Assembly (NCBI GenBank): GCA_013365325.1
Contig: JABVXV010000318.1
Coordinates: forward strand, 1 to 64,000
DNA length: 64,000 nt
Reading direction: 5' to 3'
DNA from: Dipetalonema caudispina
Lineage: Eukaryota; Nematoda; Chromadorea; Rhabditida; Onchocercidae
Positions 40,438 through 50,316 of the stretch are shown here, one piece after another (position 1 is the stretch's first letter; each line of letters opens with the position of its first letter). The position numbers and the translations under genes are program-made. The notes under the pieces are model-generated. The model did not search any database and was not told where the DNA came from. It saw only the letters and a list, made by a program, of their open reading frames with translations.

Positions 40438-41453
40438 ATTACTCGTAAGGTGATACCATTATCAGCTAACATTCGGTATCGGTAAATCTATATATCCAAC
40501 ATATCACCTATTACGTATAACCAACATATCACCTATTACGCCATTTCTACCACCCTCTCTCATTAAGCCAAAGAAACATTATTTAACGCAGCCATCAGAC
40601 ATCCTGAAGTGACAACTTGGAAAATGATATGATTATTATAGCTGTCAGAAGTATGAACAACTCCAATTTATGGAATAGACAAAATGAGAAGAATTGAGTG
40701 ATCCTCGACCTTTTTATATTATCAATTATGAGCTAATACTCATAATTGCTATCTGTCATATTATATGTCTTCGTTATCATAGCTCTGCAAATGTGTGATA
40801 CTTTTGTTATTCGCAGAAACACATACATAGTTTTCTTCTATATCGTAATTTCATTCTATATTTACAAGAGTATAGTGAGAGAGAGAAAGGAAGAGAAATG
40901 TATTGTTGTATAGACGAGAAAAAAGTTTTCATCAAAATGGAAGAAGTTTTTCTTTCAATTGTTTTGCCCAAATGGATGTCATGATCGATTCTCATCAAAG
41001 AACTTCTCTCTTTAGAAATAATAAAGTAAATAGCAGAATTTTTCGCAGTTTCATTTGTGGTGATTATGCTTATCCTACCATATTTCGTTCAATTTTTTCA
41101 ACATCTTTCGAGATCAAGCATGAAATTAAATTTCACTTACAAAGAAAGATGACAAAATCAGCCAACAAATCGCTTTTCTCCATATCGGATTTAATTCCTT
41201 TCCAAAAGAATGCATAACAAAATCAAAGATCCATTCATCAACGAAGGGATAAGCGCTTTAGCTTAAGCAATCTCCCACCAATTAGCACAATTTGGCTACT
41301 GCATGAAAATTTCAGTTTGCTATTATCCCCGCGATAACTGTCTTAAAACGGCAATGGAAGCAATTGTAATGTTTCAGTACAGATATGAGAAAGTAATTTG
41401 CAAGTATTTCCCGTCACGAAGATTCTTGCAACTTGCGGGTTTTATTCAAAATA
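40438..41453. other. 1 kb convergent intergenic region
   Basis: It lies between the small basic-protein gene (plus) and the 3' end of the nAChR gene (minus). Apart from the short tandem duplication at 40496-40540 I see only AT-rich sequence; the open frame at 40903-41217 has no splice or start support. Confidence 0.6.
40496..40540. repeat. two tandem copies of a 20-base unit
   Basis: CCAACATATCACCTATTACG occurs at 40496-40515 and again at 40521-40540, separated by TATAA. This is a minor local duplication just 3' of the small basic-protein gene. Confidence 0.9.
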
Positions 41454-44400
41454 CTACGGTACATATGAGTTATTAACGAATAATTCGAGTGTGTCACCGC
41501 TCAATGGTTTACTAGCCGGATTGATAGTCATCTGTGGTCGATTATCATAAAGAACTGGTGACTGGAGCAGAATGATTAGGGTACCACATACGTTAATCAC
41601 ACTGAAGATCATCAACATCAATCGATCTATTACCATTGATATGTAGCACCAATCCTCCGATACCTGCAATCATATCGAGAAAAGAGAAGTACAAAAGAGA
41701 AATATGTATATAAAACTTGGGATTGTTTGCAAAAGAATAAAAAAGAATGAACTTGATCATCTTTCTTCATGGCCCGGAAATGATCAGCAATAAAAGACAC
41801 ATTATCAATCATGCGACGAATTAAATCCGGATGCATCCCACGAAGTTGTGCCAGCTGAGACAATCGTATTTGGCTATCAATTAAATTGCTGATCGATAAA
41901 AAATAAGGACTCGTTCGACGAGATGTTGAAGTTGACAATAAATCTGAAATGGGGATTTAAATTTTTGATAATCATCTTTGACTAGAAGGATTAAGAGCTT
42001 ATAATAACTTTAGGAGGATTTGTTGTTGGAAAGTTTGAAAATTTATTTTTCTGCATGAAGCACCTTACAAAAGTTGCGAAAGGTTGATAGTACAGACATT
42101 ATGATAATCATAAATAATATTTTATACATGATTTATCTCTGAAATTTGAATTTTCTCAAGTAAAAAAAGTTTAAACATATCCGGCGGTTCTTTAACTAGA
42201 CTTTCCCCTATATTTAATTCGGTTCAAGTCGAAAAAGCTAAAAATTTTCAAGAAATCTGATTCACCTGATGATCTATTGCTGCTTTCTTCGGAAGCATCA
42301 TCTTCCGGTGGCTTGATAAACAAATATTTGGGTAGTTTTTTCAAAAATATATGGCGCATCCATTTCGGCATGGGATGAGTCGTACCACCTCTGGAAGAAA
42401 TTAATTACAGTTCCTGAATTAAGCATAAATAATGGACATCTCTATATGATAAAATATACTATTAACATAAGTCAAAGAAGGGCACATATATATTAAAATT
42501 GATTCTGGACGTATTTTAGAGAAATCAAAAGAACCTGAAATTTATGCCGTAATTATCGTAATGTATTGTAAGAGTTCCACAGGACTAATAGTTACGCATG
42601 AATGTTATTTAAAGGTGTTAGGATTGATCGATTGTTATATCAAGTACTGTGTACTTTTTTCTTACGATGCAGTTGATCATTTTTAAAAGTTTAAGATTCA
42701 CTCGGCATAGTTTGATTAGTTGCTATGATGAGATGATAAAGAAGTTATAGTGACAATGAGCCAAAAAAGAAATTCAATAAATATGTGAACGAAGAAATAT
42801 CAAAAAAGCTATTTACAATTGCAAAATGCAAATAGAAAGGATATTTTTCATTTCTTTAGAGCCAATTTTAATTTCATTTTCGATGCGAAATAATTTTGAT
42901 GTCAATTGAATATAACAATATATTTGTGTGTGCCAAAACAAGATAGATAATGAACGGAAGATTGTTACCGATCAATATACCGGCACAAATCATAAAAGAG
43001 TAAATGGAATCCAATGAAGTGATCAGAATTGAAATGGAAAATATTATGTTACTCTGCGTTAGAATAGCAAGTTAATTAGGTTTGTTCTAATATATTTTAT
43101 TTAAATTTAGCTGACTTCTCCTCAAATGAGAAGAAAGCAGAAACAGAAAAAGTAGTGTGGGCTTCCTTAGTTGACCATCTGACCACCTATATGTTGGATA
43201 AAATTGAGAAATGGAGCAAAGAATATGATTTGTTTCGTTACTTCTTACTTTTAAGTTGTATGGTGCAACATAAACTAGTAGTGATTTATAGCAGAAAGTG
43301 ACATTGGTTTATATCGCTTCATAAAATTGGAAATTTCCAAATTTTCCTACTAAACACTATTTATCTTTAAGGTTCGACTGTATCTTTATTGATAAGAACA
43401 AATTGCTAAAGTAGAAATAGATAAAAAGAAATAACATACCGGCGATAGTAGCTTACAGTGAGTACGGATAAGAAGATTGATGCCGAAACGAGAAACATGG
43501 TAAATAAGAGATACTTTCCAATCAATGGTATCACCATTGATGTTGGAGGAATGAGATCGATTAGGACCAAGTAGAACACTGTCAAAGTAACTAGTACTGC
43601 TATCGAAAATGATACCTTGTGTTCAATACCCGGAATGTAAAAAACGAAAGTTGTCAGGATTGCTGAAACAAAATGAAGTAGTGTAAATAGTGGAGGATCC
43701 GATATTTCACACTTTAATATAATCCTTTCTCTATAAAAAACTTCTATAGGTTATAGCAGAACAAAATTAAAGTTAAATTCACCTATCAGCATGCATGGAA
43801 TGACAAGGTTGACGGTGTAAAAAAGCGTTTTACGACGAATCGATAGATTGAAGGTAACATCGATATAGAATTCCTGTCCACAACAACCAGGATACAAGCG
43901 TTCGTATCGATGACTTGTTAAACTTATCAAATCCCACTCACGACTTCTAAAATACGGTTGCAGTATCAAAAAAATTTCCTGTCTATGAAGTGCAAAGCAG
44001 AAATTTCAACAAGTTTAAAAACAACAGGTAGAACAGCTCATGAAAGAACTTACGGATAATAAGATGATAAATCCATCCCTTGTTCCAAAAACTGATATTC
44101 TTTCCCATTTTCATCGTACTGTGTCTCGATATTATCCGTGGGATTAATCTTGAAAAATGTATGTCTCGAAAAACAGGCTCGTCACAAAAACTGCGTTGGT
44201 ATGTTTAGGATTTTCACTTTTACTCGTGCTTTAAAAGTCGATTATTTAATGCTATCTCTATTTCTAGACTTTACTGATACACTAAGACAGTCATCAAGTT
44301 TTGAATTGATATCTTGTAATGATCCTTATCTATTGAAATTCAAAATTTACTGGTAATTGTCGAACATCAATTTGGAAACCGTTGTAAGACCAACCACCGA

Positions 44401-47400
44401 ATTTCATTGAACATGATTGCTTATCATATGGGAAATACTCGATATCTATCTTAAAACAAAAAGGAGTTCTCTTTTCGGCAATCAAATTTTTAAGAAATAA
44501 AGAATTGAAATTAAAAAAAATTTAAACCCAAGTTTCGAAAAACAAGGTCTCCTCAATGGTTCAGCTACTAGTTTATTTAAAAGCAATTTAATTTGAAATA
44601 TGTAAATCAATATTTTGCAAACAACGATAATCTTTTGCAAACCACAGAAATCTTCGAAGATTCCAGTGGGAATGAATCAGAAATGAGTCACATTAAAAAG
44701 TTGTGAATATCAAAAAGATGAAAATTAAAAGTTTAACAAATTAGCATCAAATAACGATAAGTGTAAACCTACAGGACAAAATGATTTATAAATACTCGGT
44801 GGTTTCCATACCACAGCACCGGTATAATAGACTAAAGCATCACTCATTATCGTTATGTGCGGTTCACCATCTGCGCTGAAATGAAAGAGAAGTTTAGAAG
44901 ATAAAGAAAGTAAAAAAAATTAAAAGTTAAACGGAAAAGTTTTACCGTTTAAAAGTGAGTTAGTAATATCTGTCATTCTTCTAAAACTTCTCTTTGCTAA
45001 TGTATTATTACTAATTACCTACTTGTTATACAATACGATGTCTGGAATCCATATCTGATCAGATGGAACATGAAGTTTTCGAATATTATTCCATTTTTCC
45101 GGGTCCCATGTTAACTTGTAATCATTCCACTGCTAAAACTGGATGAGACTAGCATCAGATTTCGTTTGAGATCAAGATTAAATTATTTAGAAATTCGGAA
45201 GTAATTTCCCAAAACTTGTATAAGGTCAACGTTATTTTTTAAAAAAAAAATACCATTTCGAGCCATAAATTAGTGGTAAGCACTTGATTTACTTCATCCT
45301 GAAAATAAATCTATGTCAACAAAAAATCAAATTGTGAATGATCGTTGAAGTAGAATTTTTGAATGAGAATAGATAGATATGACCTCTTTGTCGGGCTATT
45401 TGTTATTCAAACTTTGTGAGAATTCGCAATGATTTCGTAAAAATTGTCTCAAAAAAAGAATCTTTTTGGAAATAAATGGAAAAAATTGAGTGCGATCGAT
45501 ACATTCGGAATTTCTCCCCTAAAAATTGACAGTGGAATGAATTCCAATTAATTCTGGAAAAGTATTATCACCTGACCTGAATTAGAATGTCATCCATTAT
45601 TTGCTGTTCTTTTTTTGAGAATTGAGGGTATTAGGATCAATGAAAAGGCGGAACATCCTTCCGTAACTGTGCAAATGTACAGATTACGCCGACACAGTGC
45701 CCCAGTATATCGGGAGTAAATAAAAATAATTGGTGTAATTGACAGCATGATCATTGCAAACCGATCAACTCTTTATTTTTCGAAATATCCTATTACATCC
45801 TAAAATCGCTCCCGAAAAACTTCACACGATTTGTCTATTTTAAATTTGATAAATAATGATTGGATTTCAAGTTTGCTTAATGTAACAGAAGTGCCTGAAG
45901 TATGGGAAGGTAATAAAGTAGTATTATACAATAATAAAAATACACTAATTAATGGAATTCCTATCAAAATAAATTTCAGGAAAATGGCTGTTGAAGATTA
46001 TTTTCATTATGTGGCGATAGGTACGACGATATTGAGTTCGATGGCAGTTGTTTTACTACTATTTGCTATTCCAACAATTTATTTGAAAGCAGAACGAGAG
46101 CGCTTATATGCTATAACGAAATCAGCTAGCTTTAAAGTAAGAAATTCGAAGAGTTTAAAAAATATTTTGAAAGGAAGTATAGAAATGGGATGAAAATTTA
46201 ATATGCATTGAAATTCATGCAGATTCATAACATTCAATATGTGATACGATAACACCTTTTAGAAAAAAAGATTTTCTTTCTTCCATTGTCCTCATTGAAT
46301 TGGCCATATTTCTAAACCCTCCCCCGCCCTTCCAGGAAAAATCAGATAGAATATGGTCAGAAATGAAATTGGTGCGAGAAGAAGTCAGCGTAGCGGTGAT
46401 TCTTCGAAAACGTCGTTCACAAGCGCACATTTTTAGCAGCAGTAAACAACAGGTGGTATGTTCAGGATGTACACAACTCGGGTTGGTCTCATTTGCTTAA
46501 AACTTTAGGGAATCAAAATAATCTCTCAAGATTATCTTACTTTTATTATATAGTTTCTTTTGAAATCAGTTTACCTAAAAAATCGAATGAGTAATAGTGG
46601 GAAAGGTGAAAGGAATATGATCACAGAATGGAAACATGATGATCTATCCGGTGCACTGAATCGGGAAAGTTTGATGATCCGGTTGCGCATGAAATACTTC
46701 TACCGTGTAACGATTTTTGAAATTTAAACTTCGTAAATTGAGGTGTACTTTTTAAGAAAATTGTCGTGCAATCACAAGACGTTAATTGGGAAACATAAAG
46801 CTGAATAAGTGCAAAATTTTAGATGCCCTATAGGTCCACCTGGTCTGAGCGGACCTGCTGGTGAAGATGGAATGCCAGGAATGGCGGGTAATCCAGGATT
46901 AGCTGGCGATGATGGTTATGATGTAGAGCTTACACCGGAGGATGAGTTGCCATGTGCGATTTGTCCCGCTGGACCTCCTGGGCTAAGGTAACATTATTTC
47001 CTTGCAGAATGAAAATTGTAATTGTAAAAAAATCCTTTTTTGTTGTGTGTACTGAAAATCATACAAATTACAAAGATTATTAAAATGTAACGTTCAATCA
47101 CATTCCATTTCAGAGGATTGCAAGGTGAACGTGGACAGACTGGAGAATCTGGTAGCCCTGGTGAACCAGGACCACCTGGTGTGCCGGGAGAACATGGATT
47201 AATAGGCGAACCTGGTTTGCCGGGATCACCTGGTCCCAAAGGTCCTACCGGCCTTCCAGGACCACCCGGCGAAACAGTCATATCTGGTACTGGAATTAAG
47301 GGACCAAAAGGACCAATCGGTCCTTCCGGACCAAAAGGACCTACCGGGATGCGAGGTAAAGCAGCTAAGGAATCTGGTTTTGCCGGAAAACCAGGCAATA

Positions 47401-48307
47401 TTGGTCCTATTGGACCACCAGGACGATACGGAAAAAAAGGAGAAGATGGACCATGGGGACCACCTGGGGAACCAGGTTTGATGATTTTTCTCTTCTCGTA
47501 TTTTAGAAATTTCAACGACCATAAGACATTATTTTTTATTTCGTGTTTCAAGCAATTCCAGAACAGCTTAAAGGTTGTATGGATTTTCAGGTCAACCGGC
47601 AGCGTATTGTCCATCAGACTGTGGTATATCGCAGATATTCGCGGCACCACTAACTAATTATTTACCGCCACCAATGAAAGAACAACAACAGACTATCAAT
47701 TAATTCCAGACTTCAGATTTTCCAAGCTTTTTGAAGAGCCAACAAACTAGTAGATATTTCATTCCCGTCATTTTGTTTTTTTAACTTTATTCCGAATTGT
47801 GCCGCTCCTTCCGCATTAAATTTGTTGGAAGCAAAAGTATTGAAAAATGCTCGACAAACTTTTGTAAAACTCATAATAACATTTAAGTCATGATTAAAGA
47901 ATTATTTTTTTAAATTATCAATCTGCAGTTACAAAAACTAACCACATCGATGATTCGAATCAGTGATGCACCAAATTTAACTTGTACTGCACTGCTTGCA
48001 TTCCGTACAGGTCTTACATTTTTGTTGTAGAAATACAATAAATCCTCATACAGTTGGTCGGCATAACGATTACTTAACAAATCACTTACTGAAATGATTG
48101 GAAAAGTAAGAGAGAACATTTGCTGAAAATAATTTCACCTTCAAATTTAAATGTTTTGAGTTACGTAACAAAGATTAAATGAGAATCATTGTATTGTATT
48201 TAGAGTAATCATTGTATGAGAATCAATCAGCAAACATTAAAACTGATATTCCAATTCTTACCATGAAGTATTGTAACAATAAATTGCAGTAGTCTTGATA
48301 CATTCAT
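41454..48307 (-). CDS. nicotinic acetylcholine receptor subunit, alpha type (Cys-loop ligand-gated channel)
   Basis: Twelve phase-consistent minus exons give 518 residues: 48262-48307, 47943-48088, 45254-45298, 45023-45132, 44773-44875, 44351-44449, 44054-44148, 43783-43946, 43440-43662, 42266-42390, 41753-41943, 41454-41663. Exon 1 is a signal peptide ([16 protein letters not shown]). The ligand-binding domain has [12 protein letters not shown], the loop D region [15 protein letters not shown], loop [15 protein letters not shown], the Cys-loop with 13 residues between cysteines ([16 protein letters not shown]) and loop B GGWSYNG. Loop C has vicinal cysteines ([10 protein letters not shown]), so it can form the principal face of an agonist site. 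TM1 is [15 protein letters not shown]2 starts [18 protein letters not shown]3 follows [17 protein letters not shown], and TM4 is [18 protein letters not shown] after VSEDWCY, with a ~30-residue extracellular tail. The family forms pentameric acetylcholine-gated cation channels at nematode neuromuscular junctions and is the target of levamisole-type drugs. I cannot assign it to a named subunit. Intron 2 (45299-47942) contains a collagen gene on the other strand. Confidence 0.93.
43155..43290 (+). repeat. dispersed repeat copy B (inverted relative to copy A)
   Basis: Bases 43155-43254 equal the reverse complement of 35450-35549 exactly; similarity fades by 43290. It lies in the nAChR intron between the exons at 43440-43662 and 42266-42390. 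The plus-strand frame [20 protein letters not shown] and on stays open through the identical part and then meets a stop. Confidence 0.9.
45971..45980 (+). promoter_or_regulatory. probable SL trans-splice acceptor of the collagen gene
   Basis: AAATTTCAG at 45971-45979 is followed after four bases by the collagen ATG at 45984. There is no donor or exon upstream that needs it, and such a spacing is typical of nematode spliced-leader addition. Cis-splicing from an unseen 5' UTR exon remains possible. Confidence 0.6.
45984..47703 (+). CDS. cuticle collagen, nested in an nAChR intron
   Basis: Five plus-strand exons (45984-46136, 46336-46481, 46823-46987, 47114-47475, 47591-47703) give 312 residues, the usual size for nematode cuticle collagens. 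Layout: a short N-terminus [20 protein letters not shown] entering a membrane anchor; a helical region ending in the subtilisin/furin-type site RKRRSQ; a Cys cluster [11 protein letters not shown]; Gly-X-Y block 1 ([19 protein letters not shown]); a non-collagenous gap with two cysteines (CAIC); the long Gly-X-Y block 2 with interruptions such as ETVISGTG and AAKESGFAG; then a C-terminal CPSDCG pair and a Pro/Gln-rich tail. Such collagens are secreted by hypodermis, cleaved at the RxxR site by a BLI-4-like protease, and disulphide/tyrosine cross-linked into cuticle. The donor of exon 2 (GG|GTTGGT) is atypical but is the one that keeps frame and restores the conserved Cys pattern. The subfamily was not assigned. 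Confidence 0.93.
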
Positions 48308-49464
48308 GATGAACGATCGTACAGCAGTGATACTAACATTACTGGTCAGACGCTGGTATCCAATAAATTCATTAAAATTGACTCGCACTTTTCGGATTTA
48401 AGCTCTAATCTGTTCTAAAGTCAAATTTAGAATTAATTTCCAGTTTAGGATGCAAGCTTTCCGGATATTGCAAAATAATGAAATGTGCATAACTGCAGAT
48501 CGATCGATGCTAATTTCTGCTCTCAACAACTGCACTAAACTGCCAGAACAGCTGCCACTTGTTGCTGCTACTGCTGTTGTTATTACTTCATTTTCTCAAT
48601 AGATTTAGACGATACATTCCTGCTACGAAGTATCATCACACTTTACGGCTCCTATTGAAAGAAAAAAAAAAAAAATTGAACACTAAAAATTTATTAAAAA
48701 TTCGGGAAGCCTCATATAAAATCAACAGGTTAGCTGCTTCGTGTCATTTAGGCACAATTAAATTTGTTATAGAAATTTTTTTTAGCTTCCCATCAAGAAC
48801 CGATTATCAATGAATGTGTGAGAAAATTGCAATGGAAATCCATATTTCCTCTTTAGCATCTTTCAAAAGAAAAAAAAAAAAAAACTTCTTATCAAAAGGG
48901 CAATAATACAAAATACAAATTCTTTCTTCGATCAATGGTTGTTTTTTTTTCTCTCTAGAATTTAATCAAATTAATTAATTCGAACAACATTTATCGCTTC
49001 ACATAAATTACCATTGTCATCCTATTACTACTACTACTACTACTACTATTGCTCTATCTTCAAACAATACAAGGCCAGTTTGGGACAAAAAAAAAAGAAA
49101 AAGAAAAAGAAAATAAGCAAAGAAGAAAATTCTCTCTTCTAAAAAATCAAACTTTTGTTTACATTCTCATTTTCAACTACTTCAACTTTTCATAGCAGAA
49201 AATCTAGTCCAGACTTTTACTACCTTACAATACATTGGTAATCTTCTCCTTTATCTGTTTTCTATTATCGTTCAATAAAAAATCATTTTATGTTCGAAAT
49301 TTGAAATACCTGTATGACTGTTACGTCAGCATTTGTAATCATCTTAATATAAAATGGACAACAAGTTGACCATACTATTAGTGTTTGAGCAAGTAATTGC
49401 TAGTTTACAGTAGCATTATAAGGAATTTTTTCCTAATCTTGCACGTGAATCCTACGTCATTATC
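48308..49464. other. shared 5' region between nAChR and Cys-rich genes
   Basis: 1.16 kb separates the divergent starts of the nAChR gene (minus) and the small Cys-rich gene (plus), so both promoters should lie here. It contains purine-rich runs near 48660 and 48870 and a short (TAC)n repeat. A Leu-rich open frame at 48559-48813 looks like a simple-sequence artefact. Confidence 0.6.
49026..49048. repeat. (TAC)n microsatellite
   Basis: About seven TAC/CTA triplets in the divergent intergenic region; no coding context. Confidence 0.85.
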
Positions 49465-50316
49465 ATGATAACTTTCTTCACGTTCCTATCCTTCTTCATA
49501 GTAGTAACACAGACTGTACCCTTAAAAAATCCAACATTGATTTCTCCTAATCCGAATAATAATGTCAGCAAGATATCTTGGAGAGCTCCACGATTCAAAA
49601 GACAATTTGGTGGATGTGGCCAATATTGCTGTTGTGCAGCGTACGCTAATATTTTTTCACTAAAATAACAAATAGTAACAAAAACTGCTATTCAGTAGAT
49701 TGAAAATCTCGACCACTTTTTCTATCTAAATTTTTCAAATTTACAAAATTATAGTAAGCTTGTAGACAAATTTATTCATCGTCAACAAAATTATTTTTTG
49801 GTGTCGATATTCGTCCTCAATGAATTTCTAACTTGATTCATTGTTTTCAAATCCGGAATAAGAAATAAAAATTTTGAAATTAATGAAAATAATCTGAATA
49901 TAACTGTTTGTTAATAAAGTCTGATGTCTTAAGTTGAAATTTTCAGTTTTTGCTGCTGTTCACCACCTCCAGTAACCTTACCACCAACAACAACACACTT
50001 GCCCATACCACGACCACAACCTTGCTGTCAAATAAGCCAACGCATATGTTGTCAACCACCACCGTTAATCATTCAACCACCTCCAGTCTGCTGTACTCAA
50101 ATAGGCCAAATGTTGATGCCACAACAACAACAACAACTAATACCTGCACCACAACCAATGATTGGACAAGGAACAGCAATGCCAATGATTGGACAAGGAG
50201 CAGCAATGCAATTACCGCCACAGATTGGCCGGCCAATGTGTTGTCCATGTTTTGGTAATGGACGTAAACGGCGCTCTCTGTATTTCCTTCAACACAAACA
50301 CGCTAAATCGAAGTAA
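49465..50316 (+). CDS. small secreted Cys/Pro/Gln-rich nematode protein
   Basis: Two plus-strand exons, 49465-49640 and 49947-50316, joined in phase across a GTACGC...TTTTCAG intron, give about 181 residues. The start MITFFTFLSFFIVVTQTVPL is a clear signal peptide. A RFKRQ basic site precedes the mature Cys-rich part GGCGQYCCCAAFCCCSPPP, and CC pairs recur (PCCQISQRICC, PPPVCCTQIG, PMCCPCFG). Between them are a poly-Gln block and a near-tandem repeat, PMIGQGTAM / PMIGQGAAM. The C-terminus is basic (GRKRRSLYFLQHKHAKSK). CC-rich secreted proteins with KRQ processing sites are common in nematodes and are often extracellular or cuticle-associated; the exact role here is unknown. AATAAA at 50356-50361 supports the end at 50316. 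A good donor (AA|GTAAGC at 50313) and an acceptor at 50522 allow an alternative last exon, 50523-50547. Confidence 0.75.

Noticed and set aside
46994..47650. 218-codon open frame on the minus strand, Gly/Pro-rich
   Set aside because: It is the antisense shadow of the collagen Gly-X-Y exons; GGN/CCN codons stay open and Gly/Pro-rich on both strands.
48559..48813. plus-strand frame beginning with about nine Leu codons
   Set aside because: Simple-sequence Leu run followed by poly-Lys; it resembles a signal peptide only by composition.
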